5,595 nucleotides of DNA. Origin: an uncultured Collinsella sp. (lineage in GTDB: Bacteria > Actinomycetota > Coriobacteriia > Coriobacteriales > Coriobacteriaceae). Both the position numbers and the translations under genes were made by a program. Below the pieces are notes generated by a model, which was given only the letters and a program-made list of their open reading frames with translations, was not told the DNA's origin and made no database searches. Location of the stretch: the NCBI GenBank assembly GCA_958372035.1, contig CATXML010000095.1, positions 1 through 5,595 of the forward strand, given 5' to 3'. Numbering within the stretch: position 1 is the first letter of the stretch; each line of letters opens with the position of its first letter. This document shows positions 1 through 5,195 of this stretch, piece by piece.

Positions 1-834
1 GCCGCCACGGGTGCCATGGCGCTCGCCCTTGCTCTGACGGGCTGCGGCTCGTCCAACGCCACCTCTGGTTCTGATGCCGGTTCCAGCAGCTCTGACGACG
101 CTAAGGTCGAGAAGGTCGACGGCTCCAAGGAGTACGCACTCGTCAAGGACGGCACGCTGACCGTCGGCACCTCTGCCGAGTACGCCCCGTTTGAGTACAA
201 GGACGACAACGGCGATTATCAGGGCTTTGACCTTGAGCTTATCAAGGCTATCGGCGACAAGCTGGGCCTGGATGTCGAGTACGTCAACAATGACTTTGAC
301 ACGCTGGTTCCGGGCGTCGCTTCGGGTGCCAAGTATGACGTCTCCATCGCGGCTATCACTGACACGCCCGAGCGTGAGAAGGAAGTCACTTTCTCCGATT
401 CCTACTACATGGACGATCAGGCCATCGTGACCAAGGTCGATAACGCCGACATCACGGCTGACAACTACAGCGAGAAGCTCAACAACGCCGACGCTACCAT
501 CATCGTCCAGTCTGGCTCGACCGCCGAGGCCTTTGCCCAGGAGAACTTCCCCAAGGCCAAGATTGTTCCCTACAAGGATGCTACCGAGTGCTTCAGCGCC
601 TTGCAGTCCGATAAGGGTGACGCCGTAGTCACCAACCGCTCCGTTGCCAGCCAGCTGACCGCCGAGCAGTTCAACACCTGCCAGACCATCAAGCAGATCA
701 GCACCGGCGAGGAGTACGCCATCGCCATCAACCAGGGCAACACCAAGCTCAAGGACGACATCAACCAGGCCATCAAGGACCTGACCGATGACGGTACCGT
801 TGACGCCCTCATGGCTAAGTACAACATCAAGTAA
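1..834 (+). CDS. Amino-acid ABC transporter solute-binding lipoprotein (5' end outside window)
   Basis: Extracellular, lipid-anchored receptor of a polar amino-acid importer (SBP_bac_3 family). The reading frame is open from base 1 (A-A-T-G-A before the ATG at 16). That ATG lies inside the hydrophobic signal peptide, so the true start is probably upstream and the feature is 5' partial. The lipobox LTGC puts the lipidated Cys at codon 15, followed by a Ser/Gly/Asp-rich linker to about residue 45. The binding domain shows GTSAEYAPFEY (56-66), the QGFDLELIKAIGDKLGL helix, AAITDTPEREKEVTFSDSYY with the conserved carboxylate-binding Arg (125), and GDAVVTN near 206-212. It ends in the usual lobe with LMAKYNIK. 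The family normally has Asp where Asn212 stands (see findings). The permease and ATPase genes follow on the same strand, so all three probably form one importer. The substrate cannot be fixed from sequence; polar or charged amino acids are the family default. Confidence 0.95.
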   Translation, partial: AATGAMALALALTGCGSSNATSGSDAGSSSSDDAKVEKVDGSKEYALVKDGTLTVGTSAEYAPFEYKDDNGDYQGFDLELIKAIGDKLGLDVEYVNNDFDTLVPGVASGAKYDVSIAAITDTPEREKEVTFSDSYYMDDQAIVTKVDNADITADNYSEKLNNADATIIVQSGSTAEAFAQENFPKAKIVPYKDATECFSALQSDKGDAVVTNRSVASQLTAEQFNTCQTIKQISTGEEYAIAINQGNTKLKDDINQAIKDLTDDGTVDALMAKYNIK

Positions 835-856
835 AATAGCTACTTGATTGTGCGCG

Positions 857-883
857 GGCCCTTTCCGTTTTGCGGAGAGGGCC
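857..883 (+). terminator. Intra-operon hairpin, probable partial terminator or mRNA stabiliser
   Basis: Two 11-nt arms (857-867 and 873-883) pair along their full length, with one G-U wobble, around the 5-nt loop TTTTG. GCGC at 852-855 and 887-890 can extend the base. Only TTT follows before GCGC, so the T tract is weak. The hairpin lies 23 nt after the binding-protein stop and before the permease start. This is a common arrangement that leaves more binding-protein mRNA than permease mRNA. Partial termination is inference; 3'-end stabilisation alone is the alternative. Confidence 0.6.
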
Positions 884-940
884 TTTGCGCTTCTCTTGAC
901 GGAGAGTGTTTCCGTCTCGTTTTGCCGGCAACTTCTACGA

Positions 941-946
941 TAGGAG
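941..946 (+). promoter_or_regulatory. Ribosome binding site that sets the permease start
   Basis: TAGGAG lies 5 nt before a TTG codon at 952 that is in frame with the permease. No comparable site precedes the in-frame TTG at 844, and translation from there would run through the hairpin at 857-883. The protein made from 952 begins with a classical signal peptide, which supports this choice. Confidence 0.7.
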
Positions 947-951
947 CCACC

Positions 952-2313
952 TTGTCTCGACTGAACAAAGGGGCCGCGGAGCAGCGTTTTTCACTGCCCG
1001 CCTTGCTCCAAAAGCTAGCCTGCGTCATGGCCGTGGCGCTCGCGCTGGTGTGCGCGGGGGCATATGCGCCCACGACCGCCCAGGCGCTTGAGACCGCAAA
1101 GATTACCGCCCGACCCAACACCGGTTCGGGCAGCGCTGTGGTCGGCGGCACCGAGACGCGCATTACCTGGGAAGTTCAGGCCGATGCCGACGAGGAGCTG
1201 AGCGGTCTTTCTTTGACGTTTGTCGACGGCACGACGTTTGGTACCGATGACACGCGATTGACGATGCTCTCGGGCGAGGACCTCATGGATCGTACGCCCA
1301 TGAAACCCACGTGCAAGGCTGACGGCCAGACGCTCAAGATCGATTTTGGCGAGACGGCGCCTGCCGGCGGCTTTTTCCGTGTCGAGGTTTACGGCGTGAC
1401 CTTCCCCGTCGAGGGCGGCGATGAGGCCTTTAGCGGCACCTATACGCTCGCCGACGGGTCGACCAAGAAGATCTCCAAGATTCCGTCGGTGGAGATCAAG
1501 GGCGTGACGGCCTTCGATAACTTCTTGGCCGACCTTAAAGAGCAGCCGTGGGTCGAGGCCTGGAACTCCAATATGTTCCTGCGCCTGTTCCTGAACCCGG
1601 TCATTTTGGTCCAGAGCCTGCCGATCGTCTTTAAGGGCTTCCTCATGTCGCTCTCGATCGTGCTCGTGGCGTTTCCGCTGGCAATTCCCTTCGGTTTTGC
1701 CCTGTCGCTCATGCGCATCTCCAAGTCGCGCATCCTGCGCTGCCTCGCCGGCATCTACGTGAATATCATTCGCGGTACGCCGGCGTTCCTGCAGATCTAC
1801 ATCGCGTTCTTCGGTCTGCCGTTGGCCGGCGTCAAGGTGGACGACTATGTCTTGGGCGTTATCGTCATGGCCATGAACTCGTCTGCGTACCTGTGCGAGA
1901 TCTTCCGTGCCGGTATTCAATCAATCCCCAAGGGCCAAAACGAGGCTGCTCGCTCTCTGGGCATGAATGCCTTCCAGACGCTGCTCTACGTTATGATTCC
2001 GCAGACGTTCCGCAATGTTTTGCCTACGCTGACCAGCGAGTTTATCTTGCTTTACAAGGATACGTCGCTGCTTGCCGCCGTGGGTGTGGTCGAGATCGTC
2101 ATGAACGCCCGTACCATCGTGGCCACGACGGGCTCCATTACACCGTACGTGGTTGCCGCTCTGTTCTATCTGGTCATCACCCTGCCGCTCGCTCGCTTGG
2201 TGAGCGGTCTTGAGGCGAGGCTTCTGGGCACGGCCGAGACCAAGAAGAAGCGTCCCGCCAAGAGCGCCGGACAGGTTGTCGCGACGCCCGCCGATCACAT
2301 CGCCGGTCTGTAA
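952..2313 (+). CDS. Amino-acid ABC permease with an extra N-terminal extracytoplasmic domain
   Basis: Membrane channel subunit of the importer, 453 aa, starting at TTG. Family members usually have about 210-240 aa, and the extra length is N-terminal. Residues 1-45 form a signal peptide (basic start, hydrophobic core CVMAVALALVCAGAYA, likely cleavage after AQA). Residues about 46-185 are polar, Thr/Gly/Asp-rich and look beta-rich, with no motif I can name. Residues about 222-440 are a HisM/GlnP-type permease with five predicted helices, the family motif RGTPAFLQIYIAFFGLP (274-290), and the EAA loop EAARSLGMNAFQTL from 331 that contacts the ATPase. The C-terminal tail is short and Lys-rich. HisM-type permeases have an outside N-terminus, so a secreted extra domain fits the topology. 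The stop abuts the ATPase Shine-Dalgarno sequence, so the two are cotranscribed. The permease function is secure; the role of the N-terminal domain is unknown. Confidence 0.93.
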   Translation: MSRLNKGAAEQRFSLPALLQKLACVMAVALALVCAGAYAPTTAQALETAKITARPNTGSGSAVVGGTETRITWEVQADADEELSGLSLTFVDGTTFGTDDTRLTMLSGEDLMDRTPMKPTCKADGQTLKIDFGETAPAGGFFRVEVYGVTFPVEGGDEAFSGTYTLADGSTKKISKIPSVEIKGVTAFDNFLADLKEQPWVEAWNSNMFLRLFLNPVILVQSLPIVFKGFLMSLSIVLVAFPLAIPFGFALSLMRISKSRILRCLAGIYVNIIRGTPAFLQIYIAFFGLPLAGVKVDDYVLGVIVMAMNSSAYLCEIFRAGIQSIPKGQNEAARSLGMNAFQTLLYVMIPQTFRNVLPTLTSEFILLYKDTSLLAAVGVVEIVMNARTIVATTGSITPYVVAALFYLVITLPLARLVSGLEARLLGTAETKKKRPAKSAGQVVATPADHIAGL

Positions 2314-2325
2314 GGAGGTCCTATC

Positions 2326-3078
2326 ATGAGCGAAACCAATAACTCGAACGAGGTCGTCGTCAGTATCAAGAACCTCCAGAAGGCCTTTGGCGACAACGTG
2401 GTCCTGCGCGATATCGATCTGGATGTGCACAAGGGTGAGGTCGTTGTGGTCTTGGGCCCCTCGGGCTCGGGCAAGTCGACGATGCTTCGCTGCATCAACC
2501 GTCTGGAGCATCCCACGAGTGGCTCGATTGTCGTTGAGGGCGTGGACGTGTGCGCCAAGGGTGTCGACCTTAACAAGGTACGTACGCATCTGGGTATGGT
2601 GTTCCAGCAGTTCAATTTGTTCCCGCACCTCTCAGTCAAAAAGAACGTCATGCTCGCGCAGCAGAAGGTACTCAAGCGCAGCAAGGAAGAGGCCGAGAAG
2701 ATTGCCGTCGAGGAGCTGACCAAGGTCGGTCTTGCCGAGCGCATCGACTTTATGCCGAGCCAGCTCTCGGGCGGTCAGCAGCAGCGCGTGGCGATCGCCC
2801 GCGCCCTGTCGATGAACCCGCACGTCATGCTCTTTGACGAGGCCACCTCGGCGCTCGACCCCGAGCTCGTGCGCGACGTCCTGGGCGTCATGCGCGACTT
2901 GGCGCGCGACGGCATGACCATGATCGTCGTGACGCACGAGATGGGCTTTGCCCGCGATGTCGCCGACCGCGTCGTCTTTATGGACGGCGGCGTCATTGTG
3001 GAAGAGGGTACGCCGAGTGAGGTCTTCGACCACCCCAAGAGCGAGCGCACCAAGGCGTTCTTGGGCAATATTTCGTAG
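2326..3078 (+). CDS. Amino-acid ABC transporter ATP-binding protein (GlnQ/HisP type)
   Basis: Cytoplasmic ATPase that powers the importer, 250 aa, a normal full length. All nucleotide-binding motifs are intact: Walker [10 protein letters not shown] (44-52), Q-loop Gln94 in [11 protein letters not shown], signature LSGGQQQR (147-154), Walker B VMLFDE (167-172), D-loop SALD (175-178) and switch His204 in VVTHEMGFA. The FNLFPHLSV and [14 protein letters not shown] stretches are typical of the polar amino-acid subfamily. The ATG start is fixed by AAGGAGGT at 2312-2319, which overlaps the permease stop codon and leaves 6 nt to the start. This tight spacing suggests coupled expression. It should work as a homodimer with a homodimer of the single permease, because no second permease is present. 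Gln, Arg, His or cystine cannot be told apart from the ATPase. Confidence 0.97.
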   Translation: MSETNNSNEVVVSIKNLQKAFGDNVVLRDIDLDVHKGEVVVVLGPSGSGKSTMLRCINRLEHPTSGSIVVEGVDVCAKGVDLNKVRTHLGMVFQQFNLFPHLSVKKNVMLAQQKVLKRSKEEAEKIAVEELTKVGLAERIDFMPSQLSGGQQQRVAIARALSMNPHVMLFDEATSALDPELVRDVLGVMRDLARDGMTMIVVTHEMGFARDVADRVVFMDGGVIVEEGTPSEVFDHPKSERTKAFLGNIS

Positions 3079-3099
3079 CCGGCTGATGTAACTGCCGTT

Positions 3100-3143
3100 A
3101 CAAAAGAGCGGGGCTGGACTTGAATCCAGCCCCGCTCTTTTGT
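3100..3143. terminator. Bidirectional intrinsic terminator between convergent operons
   Basis: The 19-nt arms 3100-3118 and 3125-3143 are perfect reverse complements around the 6-nt loop CTTGAA. The GC-rich core GAGCGGGGCTGGA is flanked by AAAA on the left and TTTT on the right, so an RNA from either strand gives a strong hairpin followed by U residues. It lies 21 nt after the ATPase stop and 50 nt after the flavodoxin stop on the other strand. It can end the importer mRNA and the flavodoxin mRNA. Confidence 0.92.
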
Positions 3144-3193
3144 AGGGATGGGGATGCGCTTTGATGCAGGCTCTCTTGGAGACCCCGGGCTCG

Positions 3194-3613
3194 TTACGCG
3201 AGCTCGGCTCCGAGGGCCTTGCAAGCGGTCTCGCCCTCGTCGTCGGGCGCGTCGTAGCAGATGGTGGAGTCCACGACGTTGACGCCGGTCTCGTCGGCGT
3301 CGGCCTTCCAGTTGTCCATCCACTCGCCTTCGGCCCACGAATAGGAGCCAAAGAGGACGACCTTCTTGTCGCCGAGAGTCTCCTTGACCTCGTCCCACAT
3401 CGGCTGGAACTCATCGTACTCGAGTTCCTCGGAGCCCATGGCGGGACAGCCGAAGGCGAAGGCATCATATTCGGCGGCCTTGTCGGCAGAGAAGTCGGCG
3501 CAGGGGATGACCTCGGTCTCGGCACCCGCGGACGTGGCGCCTTCGGCGACGAGGTTTGCCATGGCCTCGGTGTTGCCCGTGCCGCTCCAGTAGACGACGG
3601 CGATCTTGCTCAT
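3194..3613 (-). CDS. Short-chain flavodoxin
   Basis: Small cytoplasmic FMN electron carrier, 139 aa, the usual size for clostridial-type flavodoxins. The FMN phosphate loop is WSGTGNTEAMA (9-19). The first flavin-flanking loop is GCPAMGSEELEYDEF (55-69), with Met59 where clostridial flavodoxins also carry Met. The second is GSYSWAEGEWM (89-99), with Trp93 and Trp98 candidates to stack on the ring. The acidic surface (many Asp and Glu) is typical of a ferredoxin substitute. The start is clear: AAAGGA on the minus strand (+ coordinates 3620-3625) stands 6 nt before ATG. It lies 46 nt downstream of the DUF3793 gene on the same strand and probably shares its promoter. Flavodoxins commonly replace ferredoxin under iron limitation, but redox partners cannot be read from this window. 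Confidence 0.95.
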   Translation of the reverse strand: MSKIAVVYWSGTGNTEAMANLVAEGATSAGAETEVIPCADFSADKAAEYDAFAFGCPAMGSEELEYDEFQPMWDEVKETLGDKKVVLFGSYSWAEGEWMDNWKADADETGVNVVDSTICYDAPDDEGETACKALGAELA

Positions 3614-3659
3614 GTTGAGTCCTTTCAGTTGTGCGGCAGGTTGCCGCGGCTTCTATGTT

Positions 3660-4364
3660 CTATCGGGTTGCCTGGGCAAGTTGCGCCAAGCTGCAGCCCT
3701 GCTGATAGACAAAGGTGAGGTATTGAGTGCAAGCGCGGTAGGCGTCAAACATCGCAAGCGCTTGCTCGACATTCGTGTAGACCTTCCAAGCTCCAAAGAC
3801 CTTGTAGTTCTCGCCGCGCTGGACGATAAACTCGTGCACGTCGTCGTAGGGATATCCAAGGAAGTAGCCTATTTCGTGCGGAAACTCGCAGGTGCAGTCG
3901 TTGCTGCAGCTAGCTTGCTGGGGTAGTGCGCATCGAGTCTGGCTACAAGCGCATTCCGCGACGTTATTGCTCGCGAGCGTGATGCGTGATGCCAAATGCA
4001 CAAGGCATGTCGAAAGGTCTCTCGTGTCGTAGCCTTCCGAGGCGAGCGCTGTTTGGGCGCGAGGGTCTGCGAAATAGGTGGCGAGGCTTTTGGCTCGGTA
4101 CACGTACACGAGTGCTCCGCAGGGCCGCCAGACCAAAACACTCAGGTGGATGCCGAGCGGGTCAAGCTCGCGATTGCACTGGGCGATAACGTTGAGCAGG
4201 CGTGCTCGGCGTTCTGCGATGGTTTCGGTTGTGGTCGAGCCGTTCTCGTGGGCGTAGGTGCCTGGATAGGTAAAGAGCGATGCCGGCTTGATGCCCGCGA
4301 GCGTGGGAGAGCAGTTGCGCACGACCGCTGCCTGAAACGTTGGGATGTCTATGGTTCGAGTCAC
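3660..4364 (-). CDS. DUF3793 family protein with a cysteine-rich insertion
   Basis: Uncharacterised protein of 234 aa. It matches DUF3793 from memory at two places: the N-terminal NCSPTLAGIKPASLF (17-31) and the C-terminal CEFPHEIGYFLGYPYDDV (159-176), which leads into NYKVFGAWKVY and a helical end. No signal peptide or membrane helix is seen, so it is probably cytoplasmic. Between the halves, Cys138, 140, 145, 153, 157 and 159 crowd into 22 residues, which could bind metal or a cluster. Cys18, 63, 82, 120, 212 and 224 add to a high total. The start is GTG, with AAGGAG on the minus strand (+ 4369-4374) 4 nt upstream; the conserved NCSPTLAGIK block close behind supports it. It is first gene of a unit with flavodoxin, and I recall such pairing in other anaerobes. 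Molecular function is unknown; a redox or metal-related role is inference only. Confidence 0.85.
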   Translation of the reverse strand: MTRTIDIPTFQAAVVRNCSPTLAGIKPASLFTYPGTYAHENGSTTTETIAERRARLLNVIAQCNRELDPLGIHLSVLVWRPCGALVYVYRAKSLATYFADPRAQTALASEGYDTRDLSTCLVHLASRITLASNNVAECACSQTRCALPQQASCSNDCTCEFPHEIGYFLGYPYDDVHEFIVQRGENYKVFGAWKVYTNVEQALAMFDAYRACTQYLTFVYQQGCSLAQLAQATR

Positions 4365-4387
4365 GACGCTCCTTACGGATCTAAACT

Positions 4388-4403
4388 GTTAGCCTAGGAA
4401 AAC
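4388..4403. promoter_or_regulatory. Imperfect dyad at the transcription start, possible DtxR/IdeR-like operator
   Basis: GTT-AG-CCTAGG-AA-AAC is a 16-bp dyad with 12 of 16 bases symmetric. It sits just downstream of the -10 element, where a repressor would block initiation. GTTAGCCTA (4388-4396) equals the central nine bases of the DtxR/IdeR consensus, but the flanks do not match it. Iron control would suit the flavodoxin. The dyad itself is seen; the regulator is a guess. Confidence 0.35.
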
Positions 4404-4430
4404 TTATACACGAAAGTAAGCCTTGGTCAA
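4403..4430 (-). promoter_or_regulatory. Promoter of the DUF3793-flavodoxin unit
   Basis: Read on the minus strand, TTGACC (+ 4425-4430) is followed after 16 nt by TATAAG (+ 4403-4408). Both are close to the sigma-70-type consensus. Transcription should start near + 4396, giving a leader of about 30 nt before the GTG at 4364. No better promoter was seen between this point and the flavodoxin gene. Confidence 0.65.
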
Positions 4431-4456
4431 CTAAAAAGTTTGAAGAGGGAAACTAA

Positions 4457-4488
4457 TTGACCGAACGGACATGATTTTGGGTTAAGAT
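4457..4488 (+). promoter_or_regulatory. Probable promoter of the HMA-protein gene
   Basis: TTGACC (4457-4462) and TAAGAT (4483-4488) are the best -35 and -10 candidates. The 20-nt spacer is longer than the usual 16-18, so the promoter may be weak or need an activator. The predicted start near 4495 falls inside the metal-operator-like dyad. The -35 is the mirror image of the divergent promoter's -35 (GGTCAA at 4425-4430). Confidence 0.4.
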
Positions 4489-4492
4489 GGGA

Positions 4493-4509
4493 ACACCCCA
4501 TGGGGGTAT
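4493..4509. promoter_or_regulatory. CsoR-type metal-responsive operator-like dyad
   Basis: ACACCCCATGGGGGTAT has arms ACCCC (4495-4499) and GGGGT (4503-4507) around 3 nt, with an outer A/T pair at 4493 and 4509. This is one mismatch away from the pattern ATACCCC-N3-GGGGTAT that I know for copper-sensing CsoR-family repressors, for example at Bacillus copZA. It lies right after the predicted -10 and 30 nt before the start of an HMA metal-binding protein, so site and gene agree. The cognate CsoR gene is not in the window. Confidence 0.6.
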
Positions 4510-4526
4510 CTAGATAGGGCTACTTG

Positions 4527-4533
4527 AAAGGGG
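4527..4533 (+). promoter_or_regulatory. Ribosome binding site that sets the HMA-protein start
   Basis: AAAGGGG ends 5 nt before the ATG at 4539. An in-frame TTG at 4524 overlaps this site and has no ribosome binding site of its own, so ATG 4539 is preferred. Confidence 0.75.
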
Positions 4534-4538
4534 AACGC

Positions 4539-4922
4539 ATGAGTGACTTGCTCAACCCTGCGAATCTCATCGTGCTGGCCGTCATTGCCGTCGGCATGTT
4601 TTTTGGGCTGCGTCGCATTGCGGCGTCGACGCATGGAAAGAGCTGTTGCAGTGATGGCGCGAGCGGCAAGAAAGCCAAGAAGGTTGTGGTGGCAGACACC
4701 GACGAGTCCCACTATCCCTATAGCGATGAGCTGCTCATCGGCGGCATGAGCTGTGACGGCTGCGCTCAGAACGTAGCCAATGCCCTCAATGCACTGGACG
4801 GCGTGTGGGCTACGGTGACGTATGCGGACCACACAGCACGCGTACGCTCGAAGCTCCCGGTTGATCGCGACACACTCGAGACGGCGGTGAGGGGCGCGGG
4901 CTATTACGTTATGAAAATGTAG
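4539..4922 (+). CDS. Membrane-anchored heavy-metal-associated (HMA) domain protein
   Basis: Probable metal chaperone or sensor, 127 aa. Residues about 9-23 (NLIVLAVIAVGMFFG) form one membrane helix, followed by basic residues RR and the pair Cys36-Cys37 in KSCCSDG. A Lys-rich linker (43-48) leads to the HMA domain at about 64-127, with the metal site GMSCDGC (Cys72, Cys75) at the usual place after the first strand. The N-terminal helix plus Cys pair resembles FeoB-associated cysteine-rich membrane proteins, so this may be a fusion of two small metal-handling modules. Basic residues after the helix predict that the HMA domain is cytoplasmic. A CsoR-like operator upstream suggests induction by copper or a similar soft metal. 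No P-type ATPase lies beside it here, which is unusual for a CopZ-type chaperone. Metal identity is inferred, not shown. Confidence 0.88.
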   Translation: MSDLLNPANLIVLAVIAVGMFFGLRRIAASTHGKSCCSDGASGKKAKKVVVADTDESHYPYSDELLIGGMSCDGCAQNVANALNALDGVWATVTYADHTARVRSKLPVDRDTLETAVRGAGYYVMKM

Positions 4923-5002
4923 GCGTTGCCCTCTCCGGTGGATACCGGCCTCCTGCTCATTGCGACTATCGACATCCAAAAATTTGCGTAAAAAATAACC
5001 TT

Positions 5003-5066
5003 TAGATGCGGTAAAAGTGGAGTTTGGTGACGGTTTGCGCGGAATTCGCTACCAATCGAGCATCTA
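5003..5066 (+). repeat. Nested inverted repeats, possible structured leader
   Basis: TAGATGC (5003-5009) and GCATCTA (5060-5066) are a perfect 7-bp inverted repeat. Inside it GGTA (5010-5013) pairs with TACC (5050-5053), and GCG (5037-5039) with CGC (5047-5049). Together these could fold as one stacked stem with a side bulge. No known riboswitch class is recognised, and short pairings like these can arise by chance. Confidence 0.3.
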
Positions 5067-5177
5067 TTAACCCGTCCAAAAAATTACAGGTGTATATTTA
5101 TACGCTGATTATTGCTGTGCTCAGATTGCAATTAACCGTGGACAGAAATGAAGAATGCTAAAGCTGGGCTTTAGGAC

Positions 5178-5185
5178 AGGGGAGG
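5178..5185 (+). promoter_or_regulatory. Ribosome binding site of the secreted-protein gene
   Basis: AGGGGAGG stands 10 nt before the ATG at 5196, a slightly long spacing. It is the only good site in the area and is followed directly by a signal-peptide coding sequence. Confidence 0.7.
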
Positions 5186-5195
5186 TTATAGCCTT

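Larger units (their letters stand above)
4923..5195. other. AT-richer intergenic region and leader, no gene supported
   Basis: These 273 nt separate the HMA gene from the secreted-protein gene. CCGGT and ACCGG (4935-4948) make a small hairpin without a T tract, so no terminator is called. The middle part holds nested inverted repeats (see the separate entry at 5003-5066). GTATA-TT-TATAC at 5092-5103 is a short AT palindrome. I could not place a convincing promoter: TTGCAA (5126-5131) has no good -10 at the right distance. Minus-strand reading frames here lack family features and ribosome binding sites, so they are not called. Confidence 0.5.

Noticed and set aside
16..18. ATG at 16 as the start of the solute-binding protein
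   Set aside because: The frame is open to base 1, and this ATG would leave only nine residues before the lipobox Cys with no basic N-region. The real start is most likely upstream of the window.
844..951. TTG at 844 as permease start, adding 36 residues
   Set aside because: The added part runs through the hairpin at 857-883, has no ribosome binding site and would bury the signal peptide. TTG 952 has TAGGAG at the right distance.
1015..1920. 301-aa minus-strand open frame opposite the permease
   Set aside because: Its product is rich in Arg, His, Asp and Gln without domains, as expected for an antisense frame of a high-GC gene. The plus strand encodes clear permease motifs.
1921..3525. Several minus-strand frames opposite the ATPase and overlapping flavodoxin
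   Set aside because: They oppose or overlap a complete ABC ATPase and flavodoxin and cross the strong terminator at 3100-3143. No motifs are seen in them.
3161..3718. 185-aa plus-strand frame over the flavodoxin gene
   Set aside because: It is the antisense of a flavodoxin with all FMN-binding loops intact, and it has no ribosome binding site or family features.
3996..4397. 133-aa plus-strand frame over the DUF3793 gene
   Set aside because: The minus strand carries the DUF3793 conserved blocks and a good ribosome binding site. This frame also ends inside the promoter region of the opposite gene.
4935..4948. CCGGT-GGAT-ACCGG hairpin as terminator of the HMA gene
   Set aside because: The stem has only 5 bp and is followed by CCTCCTGC rather than a T run.
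4482..4979. 165-aa minus-strand frame over the HMA gene
   Set aside because: It lies opposite a recognisable HMA protein and covers its operator and promoter. The translation has no domain signature.
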